Both the position numbers and the translations under genes were made by a program. Source: an uncultured Synergistales bacterium (lineage in GTDB: Bacteria; Synergistota; Synergistia; Synergistales; Aminobacteriaceae). From it: a stretch of DNA of 12,961 bases. The notes below the pieces were generated by a model, which saw only the letters and a list, made by a program, of their open reading frames with translations, was not told the DNA's origin and did no database searches. Shown here one piece after another: positions 1 through 7,848 of the stretch. Position 1 is the first letter of the stretch; each line of letters begins with the position of its first letter. The DNA is taken from NCBI GenBank assembly GCA_937957815.1, contig CALFXN010000168.1, forward strand, positions 1-12,961, read 5' to 3'.

Positions 1-409
1 CGATGTACGTCGAGAGGTTGCACCCGCCGCAGAGGTGTCCCACGCCGCCGCTCCCCTGCGGATGGAAGATCGCGCTTCCGGTGCTCCAGAGACCCGCGAG
101 AAACAGTGCGGCGGCGTAGTTCGGCGAGATCGGGAAGAGTGTCGCGCCGATGCACGCGAGCAGCGGACCGAGGAGGATGCACCACGGCCGTTCGGTCCGA
201 TCGGACCAGTAGCCGAAAAGTGGCTGGCCGAACATCGTGATGAGCCCCGCGAGCGAGTTCAGCGCTCCGGCCTGCGCGAGCGAGAGGCCGAGCCTCCTGA
301 CGATTTCTGGCACGAACGTCGGCAGAAAGGCGACATTGACGTCGTTCAGAAAGTGCAGCAGGCTGAGCAGCGCGATCTGTACTGGAGGGCGGGCATTTCG
401 GACATTCAT
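1..409 (-). CDS. MFS transporter, N-terminal part (cut by window edge)
   Basis: The reading frame opens at an ATG (409) and stays open to the window edge, giving 136 residues. An AGGAG Shine-Dalgarno lies 8 bases before the ATG. The protein begins MNVRNARPPVQIALLSLLHF, followed by a segment with the pattern of a first MFS helix (LNDVNVAFLPTFVPEI). A second helix leads into FGYWSDRTERPWC at about residues 70-82, which matches the MFS loop 2-3 signature (GxxxDRxxR). Helices 3 and 4 follow, then IFHPQGSGGVGH at about 115-126. The 'FHP' turn is typical of the fosmidomycin-resistance (Fsr)-like and related drug or sugar exporters. Substrate cannot be told from the fragment. Full MFS proteins are about 400 residues, so two thirds is missing. 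It is transcribed away from the DUF4230 gene, so the two share only a divergent promoter region. The MFS assignment is firm; the Fsr-like subgroup is a guess. Confidence 0.82.
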   Translation of the reverse strand, partial: MNVRNARPPVQIALLSLLHFLNDVNVAFLPTFVPEIVRRLGLSLAQAGALNSLAGLITMFGQPLFGYWSDRTERPWCILLGPLLACIGATLFPISPNYAAALFLAGLWSTGSAIFHPQGSGGVGHLCGGCNLSTYI

Positions 410-460
410 GGGAATCACTCCTGGTTCCGGGACGGGCTGTCCGGCGGCGAATTGTATGCC

Positions 461-486
461 ATTATAGCAGTCCCACACCTTGTCCA
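461..486 (-). promoter_or_regulatory. Putative promoter of the MFS gene
   Basis: On the minus strand there is a perfect -10 box, TATAAT, at 466-461. A TG two bases upstream makes it an extended -10 (TGCTATAAT). A TGGACA (5 of 6 to TTGACA) lies at 486-481 with a short 14-base spacer. The extended -10 could compensate for the poor spacing. The start codon is about 50 bases downstream, leaving a short leader with an AGGAG site. Confidence 0.5.
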
Positions 487-546
487 GAAGAGTGATTCGG
501 CGTTTCGTTCCGCGAGACGCGATGCCTCTTCCCAGGAGTCCTGCCC

Positions 547-575
547 TTGACGGAGTGCTCACGGTGACGGATTAT
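547..575 (+). promoter_or_regulatory. Putative promoter of the DUF4230 gene
   Basis: A TTGACG (-35, 547-552) is followed after 17 bases by GATTAT (570-575, 4 of 6 to TATAAT). The overlapping TTATAC at 572 is an alternative -10 with a longer spacer. The gene starts 38 bases further on. An 11-base palindrome, CAGGAGTCCTG (533-543), sits directly upstream of the -35 and could be an operator half, but it is too short to be sure. Confidence 0.35.
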
Positions 576-613
576 ACGCGTATCAGGAAAAGAACGACGA
601 GAGGTGAAACGGG

Positions 614-1300
614 ATGACCTCGCTCACGAACATGCTTCTGGCGCTCTGGGCCCTCGTCGCGACGTCGGCGGCCGCGCTGTTCCTGTTCCGTTCACGCAGG
701 AGGAGCCCTCGTGTGGACGTTCAGGGAGGGATCGAACAGCTCCGTTCCATCGGACATCTGTCGGTCTACCGCGCATTCACGCGCGAAATCGTCACGGAAA
801 CGGATCACTCGTGGGGAGACTTCGGGCGCAAGTATCTCTCCTGGATCCTGTCGTCCCGCAAGATGGCGATGATTTTCGAATTCGAGATCGATTTCAGGTA
901 CGACCTCCGGGACCCGGGGTTCGCCATCGAGCCCGTCGACGACGAACTCGTCGACATAAGAATGCCGCCCTGCCGCTGCGAGACGCGGATCCGCGACATC
1001 CGGTTCTACGACGAGCAGAGATCCCGCCTGCTTCCGTGGCTTCTGCCGGATCTCGTGAACGGATTTCTCGGGGACGACTTTCGGGAGGACGACCGGAACC
1101 GCCTCGTCAGGGCGGCGCGCTCGCACGCCGAATCGCGCGCGATGGCGCTCGTGCGCGACATACAGCCGGAAGTTTTCGCGTCCGCGCGGGCGACTCTCGA
1201 ATCGCTCGCCCGCGGCTTCGGGATCCGCGTCGCGGAGATTTCGTTCGCGGAAGGGAATACGATGACAGTTTCACAGGACGTCGGAAGCAGGGCGGCCTGA
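614..1300 (+). CDS. DUF4230-like membrane-anchored protein
   Basis: This gene encodes 228 residues, starting at an ATG with GAGGTGA 6-7 bases upstream (601-607). Residues about 5-25 form one hydrophobic helix followed by RSRRR, so it is probably an N-terminal anchor with the short N-terminus outside or a signal-anchor. The soluble part has the pattern I associate with DUF4230: IEQLRSIGHLSVYRAFTREI near 40-59, SRKMAMIFEFEIDFRYDLR near 81-99, IRDIRFYDEQ near 126-135, LLPWLLPDLVNGFL near 139-152, and a charged helical C-terminus. The family has no established biochemical function that I know of, and I propose none. It converges on the ATPase operon with an 11-base gap, so it is not part of it. 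Family assignment is from recall of sequence style and should be tested by a profile search. Confidence 0.78.
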   Translation: MTSLTNMLLALWALVATSAAALFLFRSRRRSPRVDVQGGIEQLRSIGHLSVYRAFTREIVTETDHSWGDFGRKYLSWILSSRKMAMIFEFEIDFRYDLRDPGFAIEPVDDELVDIRMPPCRCETRIRDIRFYDEQRSRLLPWLLPDLVNGFLGDDFREDDRNRLVRAARSHAESRAMALVRDIQPEVFASARATLESLARGFGIRVAEISFAEGNTMTVSQDVGSRAA

Positions 1301-1308
1301 CCGCCCTG
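1288..1308. terminator. Hairpin between convergent genes
   Basis: An 8-bp perfect stem (CAGGGCGG / CCGCCCTG) with a 5-base loop spans the stop codon of the DUF4230 gene. It lies just past the stop of the ATPase B gene on the other strand. It could stop transcription from both sides. Neither side has a run of T, so an intrinsic terminator is not certain; it may instead protect 3' ends. Confidence 0.4.
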
Positions 1309-1311
1309 CGG

Positions 1312-2697
1312 TCATTTCGTCCCTTCCGGACCTCCGACGTGCGTGCGCAACTCCTCCATGGTGACCCTGGTCAGCTCGGCCGCAGGAAGCATTGAGATCA
1401 GGTACCATCCCATGTCGAGCGACTGCCCGATTTCGCGGTTTTCGTCCGATCCCTGCGCGATGAAATGCTCTTCGAAGGCCTTCCCGAATTCGAGGTACTT
1501 TTTGTCCGTGTCCCCTATTTCATCCTCGCCGACGACCCCCGCGAGGGATCTGGCATCCTGCGTCCGGCTGTATGCCGCAAAGAGCTGGCTCGATACTCCC
1601 GGGTGGTCGTCGCGCGTGAACCCCTTCCCGATCCCGTCTTTCATGAGACGCGAGAGACTCGTGAGGGGATCGACCGGCGGGTAGATGCCGCGAGCGTCGA
1701 GTTCGCGCGACAGTACGATCTGTCCTTCAGTGATGAACCCCGTCAGGTCCGGGATCGGGTGCGTGATGTCGTCGTTCGGCATCGTCAGGATCGGAAGCTG
1801 CGTCACGCTTCCCGCACGTCCCCGTATCACGCCCGCGCGTTCGTACATCGAGGCGAGATCGCTGTAGAGGTACGCGGGGTATCCCTTGCGGCTCGGAACT
1901 TCGCCGCGGGCGACGCTGAGCTCACGGAGAGCCTCGGCGTAACTCGTCATATCGGTCAGGATGACGAGGACGTGCATCCCGAGGTCGAATGCGAGGTATT
2001 CGGCCGCCGTCAGGGCGAGTCGCGGCGTCGCGATGCGCTCGATGACGGGGTCGTCGGCCGTGTTGAGAAAGAGGACCAGGTTGTTTCCCTGCCCCGATTC
2101 CTGGAGCCGGGTCGTGAAGAACGCCGCGTCGTCGTGCCGGATGCCGATCCCGGCGAAGACGACGGCGAAGTTTTCGGCTCCGACAAGGCGCGACTGCGTT
2201 GCGATCTGGACGGCGAGCCGGTTGTGGGGCAGTCCGTTGCCGGAAAATATGGGAAGCTTCTGCCCTCGGATGAGCGTCATGAGAGTGTCGACGACGGAGA
2301 TTCCCGTCGAAATGAAATCCCTCGGATACTGGCGCGCCATCGGATTGATGGGAGCTCCGTTCACGTTCCTGAGTTCCCCTCCGAGAACGGTGCCGCACCC
2401 GTCCAGAGGGCGGCCGAGACCATCGAACGTCCGACCTATCATCGACGGAGCGACCGATATCTCGAGCGGTATTCCCGAGAAACGAAGGCGCGTATCCGAA
2501 GGCGCGAGCCCTTCCGTGCCGGAGAATACCTGGACGAGAGTCGCATTCTCGCCGACGAGCACGACCTTACCCTGCCTCCGGGATCCTCCCGGAGCCTCGA
2601 TCTCCACGAGCTCGTCATATCCCACACCCTGAATGCCGCCGAGCATCAGGAACGGTCCGTCTATCGCGTCGACTCCCACGTATTCGGTGCGTGCCAC
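1312..2697 (-). CDS. ntpB: V/A-type ATPase subunit B (regulatory, non-catalytic)
   Basis: This is the 461-residue B subunit of the cytoplasmic A3B3 head. It shares nucleotide sites with A but does not catalyse. In place of the A-subunit P-loop it has FSGNGLPHNR at 151-160, lacking the GKT. The arginine finger that reaches into the A active site is in SLSRLMKDGIGKG, Arg350. Other family marks are SMIGRTFDGLGRPLDG (85-100), PNDDITHPIPDLTG (307-320) and TEGQIVLSREL (323-333). The start is taken as GTG 2697. A GGGAGGG site lies 10 bases upstream, the N-terminus then reads as a family N-terminus (YVGVDAIDGPFLMLGGIQGV), and length matches the usual 460-470. An in-frame ATG at 2868 would add 57 polar residues and overlap A by 166 bases, so it is rejected. 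It follows A by 5 bases and is the last gene of the operon. Confidence 0.95.
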   Translation of the reverse strand: MARTEYVGVDAIDGPFLMLGGIQGVGYDELVEIEAPGGSRRQGKVVLVGENATLVQVFSGTEGLAPSDTRLRFSGIPLEISVAPSMIGRTFDGLGRPLDGCGTVLGGELRNVNGAPINPMARQYPRDFISTGISVVDTLMTLIRGQKLPIFSGNGLPHNRLAVQIATQSRLVGAENFAVVFAGIGIRHDDAAFFTTRLQESGQGNNLVLFLNTADDPVIERIATPRLALTAAEYLAFDLGMHVLVILTDMTSYAEALRELSVARGEVPSRKGYPAYLYSDLASMYERAGVIRGRAGSVTQLPILTMPNDDITHPIPDLTGFITEGQIVLSRELDARGIYPPVDPLTSLSRLMKDGIGKGFTRDDHPGVSSQLFAAYSRTQDARSLAGVVGEDEIGDTDKKYLEFGKAFEEHFIAQGSDENREIGQSLDMGWYLISMLPAAELTRVTMEELRTHVGGPEGTK

Positions 2698-2702
2698 GGG
2701 TT

Positions 2703-4484
2703 TTACGCCCTCCCTTCCGGCGCCATGCGCTCCGACCCGATTCGCGAAAGGGATTCGTCGATCCGTTTCCCCAGATCCTCCAGCCTTTCGGTCTCTTCCG
2801 GAGGAATCTCTCTCGCGTGAATCAGTTCCACGAGTTCGTCCATGTTTCGTATCAGCGACAGAGGACATCCTGCGGCCACGAGCTTCTCGGCCGCCCTGTG
2901 GAAACGGAGGATCAGATTCAGGATCGCGAATCCCTTTTCGGGCGGGCAGAAGGAATCCGCCCCGAACGCTCCCTGCTGGAGATATCCGTTTCGCAGCAGA
3001 GACGCCGTGAGGTCGACGAGACGCTGATCGTTGGGAAGCACGTCTTCTCCGACCAGCCGGATGATCTGCTGGATCTTCTCGTCCTCGGCGAGGATGCTGC
3101 GCGCTTCATCCCTGAGACTTCCCCACGAGGCGTCGACGTGCGCTTCGAACCAGGGTTCGACCTCTTCGGCGTATTCGCTGTACGAATCGGTCCAGCTGAT
3201 GGCCGGGAAGTGGCGCGCGTTCGCGAGCGACCTGTCGAGCGCCCAGAAGCACCGGATGAAACGTTTCGTGTGGCGCGTGACTGGTTCGGTGAAATCTCCG
3301 CCCGGAGGAGATACGGCGCCGATGATCGATATGCTTCCGCGTTCGCCGCCGAGCGTCACGACATGTCCGGCGCGCTCATAGAACTCGGCGAGACGCGTCG
3401 GCAGGTATGCGGGGAACCCCTCCTCCGCCGGAATTTCCTCGAGACGTCCGGAAATCTCCCGGAGCGCCTCGGCCCATCTGGATGTCGAATCCGCCATCAG
3501 GGCGACGTCGTACCCCATATCGCGATAGTACTCCGCGATCGTGATGCCCGTATAGATGGAGGCCTCTCTCGCGGCCACGGGCATGTTCGACGTGTTCGCT
3601 ATGAGGATCGTTCGCTCCATGAGCGCTCTTCCCGTTCGGGGATCCTCGAGCGCGGGGAATTCCTCGAGAACCTGGGTCATTTCGTTGCCCCGCTCGCCGC
3701 ACCCGATGTAGACGACGACAGTCGCGTCGCTCCATTTCGCGAGCTGATGCTGCGTGACGGTCTTCCCGGTCCCGAATCCGCCGGGAATCGCCGCGACCCC
3801 TCCCTTCGCGATCGGAAAGAGTCCGTCGATCACGCGTTGCCCTGTGACGAGGGGTTCGTCGGGAAGAAGCCGTTCGCCGTAGGGGCGAGGCGTGCGCACC
3901 GGCCAGGGGGCCGCCATGCCGATCTCGTGGTTCTTTCCCATCGGATCCCTGATTCGCGCGATGACGTCCGATCCCTTCGCGAAGCCGGACGGGGCGATAT
4001 ATTCGACCTCGCCGGACACGCCGGACGGGACGAGGATTCTGTGGTCGAGCAACGGGGATTCGCGGACCGTCGCGAGGACGATCCCCTGCGTGACCACATC
4101 GCCCGCGGAAACGACGGAGCGGATCTCCCACGATCGGGAAAGGTCGAGCTGCGGCACGGAGACGCCGCGGGAGATGAAGTCTCCTTCTTCCTTCAGCAGT
4201 GCCGAAAGCGGTCTGCCTATGCCGTCGATAATGCTTCCGACGAGTCCGGGGCCGAGAGTCACGGAAAGCGGACGTCCCGTTCCCTCGACGGATTCCCCCA
4301 CTCGGAGCCCCTGGGTGTCTTCGTACATCTGGACGAGCGCTTCGTCTCCCTCGAGCCGGACGATTTCGCCGAGCAGGCCGAGCGATCCGACGCGAACGAG
4401 CTCCCGCATCGCCCTGTCCCGTGCGCCCAGAATTCTGACGACGGGACCGTTGACGCTGGTAACGCGGCATTCAGGCATCGTCAT
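2703..4484 (-). CDS. ntpA: V/A-type ATPase subunit A (catalytic)
   Basis: This 593-residue catalytic subunit hydrolyses or makes ATP in the A3B3 head. The Walker A motif is GGFGTGKT at 235-242, with Lys241 and Thr242 as nucleotide ligands. The catalytic glutamate is in GCGERGNEM (Glu264). Walker B is [19 protein letters not shown], with Asp332. The N-terminal beta barrel is followed by the long 'bulge' insertion specific to A subunits (about 105-200), including [17 protein letters not shown]. The C-terminal helical domain runs from about 430. Length is normal (580-600). The ATG at 4484 is chosen because GAGG lies 7-10 bases upstream; ATG 4478 (MPECR) is a possible alternative. It follows subunit E by 12 bases and precedes B by 5. 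All key residues are present, so the enzyme should be active. ATP synthesis or ion pumping cannot be separated from sequence. Confidence 0.96.
   Translation of the reverse strand: MTMPECRVTSVNGPVVRILGARDRAMRELVRVGSLGLLGEIVRLEGDEALVQMYEDTQGLRVGESVEGTGRPLSVTLGPGLVGSIIDGIGRPLSALLKEEGDFISRGVSVPQLDLSRSWEIRSVVSAGDVVTQGIVLATVRESPLLDHRILVPSGVSGEVEYIAPSGFAKGSDVIARIRDPMGKNHEIGMAAPWPVRTPRPYGERLLPDEPLVTGQRVIDGLFPIAKGGVAAIPGGFGTGKTVTQHQLAKWSDATVVVYIGCGERGNEMTQVLEEFPALEDPRTGRALMERTILIANTSNMPVAAREASIYTGITIAEYYRDMGYDVALMADSTSRWAEALREISGRLEEIPAEEGFPAYLPTRLAEFYERAGHVVTLGGERGSISIIGAVSPPGGDFTEPVTRHTKRFIRCFWALDRSLANARHFPAISWTDSYSEYAEEVEPWFEAHVDASWGSLRDEARSILAEDEKIQQIIRLVGEDVLPNDQRLVDLTASLLRNGYLQQGAFGADSFCPPEKGFAILNLILRFHRAAEKLVAAGCPLSLIRNMDELVELIHAREIPPEETERLEDLGKRIDESLSRIGSERMAPEGRA
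2708..2714 (-). promoter_or_regulatory. Ribosome binding site deciding the ntpB GTG start
   Basis: GGGAGGG on the minus strand lies within the last codons of ntpA. It is 10 bases before the GTG at 2697 and supports a GTG start coupled to termination of ntpA. No comparable site serves the upstream ATG at 2868. Confidence 0.5.
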
Positions 4485-4496
4485 CGGGAGACCTCG

Positions 4497-5144
4497 CTAG
4501 AGGATGGCCATGAGCCGTTTCGCGACGAGTTCCGCGTGTTCCTGGACGACGACGCTCCAGTCGGCGAGGGACTGGCGTTTCCCGTTCTCCGCGACGAGCC
4601 ACAGCCCTCCCGTGATCGGTGCGGGATCCGGATCGAAGGAGATCGTCACGCCCCTCCCGGGATCGGAGAGACGCGCCGCGAGCTCCGGGCCGAGGGCGGC
4701 ATCCGTCGCGGCCAGACGCAACCGGATCGCGTCGCTTCCCGGCAGACTGTCGAGCGCACTCTTCCCGAGTCCAAAGAGGATATCCCCATAGTCCGGCCTG
4801 TTTCTGAACTCGGAACACGCCTGCTGCATCTGTTCGAGGGTCTGAGCCAGAAGCCTGTTCCTGAGCCGGAGCATATCGTGCTCCCGCTCCCGTTCGGCCG
4901 TACTGACCTGCCTCTGACGGATTTCAGCGGCGCGTTTCCTCGCATCGTCCGCGATCGAATCGATCATCGAAACGAGGCGGGACTCCTCTTCACGCAGCCA
5001 TGCTTCGGTTTCCCGCGTCTCCGTTTCCAGGATTCTGTTACGCTCTTCCGCGGCCTGAGTGAGAAGGAGGTTCTTCAGGGCGGAAAGACGTTCTTCCGAC
5101 ATGTCCTGGAATTCGGGTGCCGGGACGCGTTCCTGCTCCGTCAT
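4497..5144 (-). CDS. ntpE: V/A-type ATPase subunit E (peripheral stalk)
   Basis: This 215-residue subunit pairs with the G/H-type helix to form the peripheral stalk that holds the A3B3 head against rotation. Residues about 15-115 are a long, highly charged helix rich in Glu, Arg and Gln (for example EERNRILETETRETEAWLRE), as expected for the coiled-coil arm. Residues about 116-215 form the small globular head that contacts B, ending in ITGGLWLVAENGKRQSLADW and a short helix. Length is near the family's 190-220. The ATG at 5144 overlaps the TGA of subunit F in ATGA. Sequence is weakly conserved in this family, so the assignment leans on the operon position and the helix-plus-head layout. Confidence 0.88.
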   Translation of the reverse strand: MTEQERVPAPEFQDMSEERLSALKNLLLTQAAEERNRILETETRETEAWLREEESRLVSMIDSIADDARKRAAEIRQRQVSTAEREREHDMLRLRNRLLAQTLEQMQQACSEFRNRPDYGDILFGLGKSALDSLPGSDAIRLRLAATDAALGPELAARLSDPGRGVTISFDPDPAPITGGLWLVAENGKRQSLADWSVVVQEHAELVAKRLMAIL

Positions 5145-5452
5145 CCGACCTTCACTCCGATCGCGTTCGAAATGTAGCGGGTCAGCGCGTCGTTGCCTCG
5201 GACGCTGCCGTGCCGGTCGGGGATTTCCACGAGAAGCGGAAGCTTGCCGCTCTCTCTGAGCTCTCTCGCGAGATCGGGCACGGCCGCAACGGCTTTTTCC
5301 GTCATGACGAGGATTCCGAGGTCGCGCATCGAGAGCGCCTGCTGCACCGCGGAACGGGTACCGTCCATCCCCTGTGCGATGACTCCGGTGATGCCTGCCA
5401 GTCGGAGCAGGACGAGCGTATCGTGGTTGTCGCTGACCAGGAATGCGCGCAT
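5141..5452 (-). CDS. ntpG: V/A-type ATPase subunit F (central stalk)
   Basis: This small, 103-residue subunit binds D in the rotating central stalk. The N-terminus MRAFLVSDNHDTLVLLRLAG fits the family pattern of a first strand followed by D..T...RLAG. A Rossmann-like alternation continues through ILVMTEKAVAAVPDLARELR (about 47-66) and LLVEIPDRHG (about 72-81). The usual length is 100-110. Named ntpG here after the Enterococcus scheme; it equals AtpF or subunit F elsewhere. It starts 3 bases after the K stop, with AAGGTG in the K terminus as its binding site, and its stop overlaps the start of E. Confidence 0.9.
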   Translation of the reverse strand: MRAFLVSDNHDTLVLLRLAGITGVIAQGMDGTRSAVQQALSMRDLGILVMTEKAVAAVPDLARELRESGKLPLLVEIPDRHGSVRGNDALTRYISNAIGVKVG

Positions 5453-5455
5453 CGC

Positions 5456-5872
5456 CTACACCTTGCCGAGGATGAGCAGGGAGACGATGATGCCGTAGAT
5501 TGCGATCCCTTCCGCGAGGCCGAGATAGATGAGTGTCGTTCCCAGCATTTCCGGTTTCTCGCCCACGAGACCGAGGGCGGCTGCGCCGACCATTCCGACC
5601 GCGATCCCGGCTGCGATGCAGGCGAGGCCGGTGGAGATCCCGGCCGCGATGAATCCCATGCCCGAAGAGCCATCCGCGGCGACGGTCTCGCCCGCCGCGG
5701 ATGCGGACGAGACGAACCACGGAACGCACGCCGTGAGCAGAAGCGTAAGGAAGAGCACGGCGGATGCGATCGCGAGAACCGCGTGGGGACGTTTCACGGC
5801 ATGTCTCCGAAGCCGGAATCCGATGGAAATCACGGCGATACAGACACAGGGAAGCGCGAAGAGCGCATTCAC
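5456..5872 (-). CDS. ntpK: V/A-type ATPase subunit K (membrane rotor ring)
   Basis: This 138-residue proteolipid makes the ion-carrying rotor ring in the membrane. The core is a two-helix hairpin: helix one about 71-99 (GMGFIAAGISTGLACIAAGI onward) and helix two about 109-135 (LGLAEGIAIYGIIVSLLILG). Glu121 is the ion-binding carboxylate. No Gln is visible in helix one, so nothing here supports Na+ over H+, but the ion cannot be settled by eye. Upstream of the hairpin are two further hydrophobic stretches (about 3-19 and 31-52) joined by the basic RLRRHAVKRPH, then a small-residue linker. The start is GTG 5872, overlapping the TGA of I (GTGA), with AAAGGAG 10 bases upstream. A longer in-frame extension exists but lies opposite to nothing but the I gene in another frame, so it is not used. 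Confidence 0.92.
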   Translation of the reverse strand: MNALFALPCVCIAVISIGFRLRRHAVKRPHAVLAIASAVLFLTLLLTACVPWFVSSASAAGETVAADGSSGMGFIAAGISTGLACIAAGIAVGMVGAAALGLVGEKPEMLGTTLIYLGLAEGIAIYGIIVSLLILGKV

Positions 5873-7848
5873 GAGCGACCAACTCCTTTCGTTCCGACAG
5901 TCTTTCCTGAAGCCGGGGACGACCATGTGACCGGGATAAACGGACGTCCTCCGCCGGAGAAGAACTTGCCGAAGAACTCGTAGTATTCCAGGCGGAGCGT
6001 CTGGATGAAGACGATCAGACCTTCCAGCGAAACGATGAGAATGTGCCCCGCGATCAGGATGAGGAGGCGGGCGATGATGCCTCCCGGAAGGTGCTGGACC
6101 ATGTCCGCGAGCATGAAAACCGCCATCGAAAGCCCGGCGTGATTCAGGGCGAAGGCGGCGAGACGCATGAACGATGCCGTGTTGCTGACGAAGGAAAGAA
6201 GGTGGTGCAGCGTCGAAAACGTATGGACGACCGGGCTTTCCCGATGCTTTTTCCGCGCTTCGCGCCGAACGAGAAAATCCGAGAGCACGTTGCCGAAGAG
6301 AACGACGAGAAAGAGTGCGGCGATGGCTCCGCCGACGACGGTTCCGGAAACGGGGAAGGGGTGGCCGGCGAGGATCGCCCACACGGGAAGCGCCATGGTC
6401 CAGTAGAGCAGGAGTCCGGCGAGTCCATGTCCGTCGAAGAGCATTTCTCCGAACTCCCGGCGCTTGTATCGGATGCGGATATTGACGAGAATCCCCACAC
6501 TCAGGGAAATGATTCCAACGGCCATGGCGGCGACGATGAGCGCGTTCGCGTCTTTCATGGGAGAGATCCAGAGCGGACGGAGCAGGTTCTCGGATCCGAA
6601 GACGCTGCCGTAAAGCAGGCCGAAAACGAAGGAGGAGACTCCGGACAACGCGAGGATATGCGCGAACGTCGGCTTCATCATTCCCCGCCGTTTCAGCAGT
6701 GCGGCCGCTCCTATGAGCATCGGGCCGTGTCCAGCGTCGCCGAACATGAATCCGAAGAAAAAACAGAAACTCAGCGCAACGAGCAGCGACGGATCGGTTT
6801 CGCGATACGAAGGAAGGCTGTAGAGCGCCACGATGTCCTGAAACCACCGGACGAACGGCAGATTCCTCAGAAGAGTGGGGATCGTCCGTCCGGAGCGGTC
6901 CGCCGCCTGTCCGTCCTCGCTGAGCAGAATGACGTCCGGCGCCTTTTCCTTCAGGTATTCGCGGAGCATCGGCAGCGCGTCCTCCGGGAGCCAGCCCGAG
7001 ACGACGAACATGTCCCCGAGTTCTCCCCGGCGTCCGCAGAGTTCGTAGACCCGCTGCATACAGTAAACGCGGTTATAGAACAGGTCGAGTTCCTTTCTGT
7101 GTCGCCCGAGAAACTCCTTCGCGGCTCTGGTGAGTCCCCCGATCGCGCGTTTGTGGTTTTCGATGCGGTGCCGGAGCGTCTCGAGCCGCCCTTCTTCCGT
7201 GTGAACGAGAAGGTCGGCGAGATCGTACCGCGTCATGTAGACCGAATCGAGCATATGGGTGACCTGATCGCGCATTGATGCGGGGGAGAAGACGAAAAAC
7301 CAGGCCCTGCGCTCCCGCCTGAGAACGGGAACGAGAACGACGGGCAACAGGGGAGCGGATTCCCTCAGTCGGGCGAAGTTGTCTTCCGTGACGCGGCCGA
7401 AGAAGACGTCGAACGTCGTTGCGGCAAGTGCCCCGCCGACGACGGAACCCGTATCCGACAGGGATTCGACGAAAAGAGACGCGGCCTGAAGTTCTTCCAT
7501 CTCTTCGACGAGCTGTTGGCGGCGCTTTTCCCAAAGGGTCAGCCGCTCGGCCGTCGCTCGGATTCCCGAACGAGCGTCGTCGAGCGGAAGGAGTCCGGTA
7601 ACCTTGCCGAAGTCGGGTTGGGGAAGGGGTTCCCCCGCCGTGTCCCACACGGAACGCAACTGACCGAGAATCTCCTCGTACGGGTTGTCGCGCCCGGGCC
7701 GAACGCGCGAAAGCGTCGTCCGGTCCGTCATGAGCAGATCGAGCGGGACGGGCTGGAATCGTCCGGTCGCGAGGAGACGGAGCGCCACGCTCTCGACGGA
7801 TTGTCTGGGGCCGACGAGAGTGACGCCGGACATTCGCACGATGCTCAT
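5869..7848 (-). CDS. ntpI: V/A-type ATPase subunit I / a (membrane stator)
   Basis: This 659-residue stator provides the ion half-channels beside the K ring and anchors the peripheral stalks. Residues 1-350 form the cytoplasmic arm: mixed alpha/beta with long charged helices near 95-130 and 215-260. Residues 351-625 are the membrane part, with about seven to eight hydrophobic segments that include FCFFFGFMFGDAGHGP (361-376), the family's hallmark. The essential arginine that faces the ring glutamate is Arg562 in SNTASFMRLAAFALNH. A second conserved arginine is in QTLRLEYYEFFGKFF (Arg619). Length is usual (about 600-680). The ATG at 7848 has GGAGGTGA 7 bases upstream and overlaps the stop of C in ATGA. 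The last 20 residues are polar and variable. Confidence 0.95.
   Translation of the reverse strand: MSIVRMSGVTLVGPRQSVESVALRLLATGRFQPVPLDLLMTDRTTLSRVRPGRDNPYEEILGQLRSVWDTAGEPLPQPDFGKVTGLLPLDDARSGIRATAERLTLWEKRRQQLVEEMEELQAASLFVESLSDTGSVVGGALAATTFDVFFGRVTEDNFARLRESAPLLPVVLVPVLRRERRAWFFVFSPASMRDQVTHMLDSVYMTRYDLADLLVHTEEGRLETLRHRIENHKRAIGGLTRAAKEFLGRHRKELDLFYNRVYCMQRVYELCGRRGELGDMFVVSGWLPEDALPMLREYLKEKAPDVILLSEDGQAADRSGRTIPTLLRNLPFVRWFQDIVALYSLPSYRETDPSLLVALSFCFFFGFMFGDAGHGPMLIGAAALLKRRGMMKPTFAHILALSGVSSFVFGLLYGSVFGSENLLRPLWISPMKDANALIVAAMAVGIISLSVGILVNIRIRYKRREFGEMLFDGHGLAGLLLYWTMALPVWAILAGHPFPVSGTVVGGAIAALFLVVLFGNVLSDFLVRREARKKHRESPVVHTFSTLHHLLSFVSNTASFMRLAAFALNHAGLSMAVFMLADMVQHLPGGIIARLLILIAGHILIVSLEGLIVFIQTLRLEYYEFFGKFFSGGGRPFIPVTWSSPASGKTVGTKGVGRS
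5883..5889 (-). promoter_or_regulatory. Ribosome binding site deciding the ntpK GTG start
   Basis: AAAGGAG on the minus strand lies 10 bases before GTG 5872, inside the end of ntpI. No ATG is available in frame between it and the conserved hairpin except an internal Met at about residue 72, which would remove the upstream membrane segments. Confidence 0.55.

Noticed and set aside
1..10. First bases resemble a TruSeq barcode (CGATGT)
   Set aside because: The flanking bases do not match adapter on either strand, and the MFS frame stays open through them with plausible residues.
1465..2820. 451-codon open frame on the plus strand
   Set aside because: It is antisense to ntpB, has no credible ribosome site and has low-complexity charged composition.
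2691..5177. Very long open frame (828 codons) on the plus strand
   Set aside because: It lies antisense to ntpA and ntpE, is Arg/Asp/Glu-rich with no domain pattern, and arises from GC-biased codon positions.
5873..6847. Upstream extension of the ntpK frame
   Set aside because: It overlaps ntpI out of frame and is Arg/His-rich. GTG 5872 has a proper ribosome site and a typical 4-base overlap.
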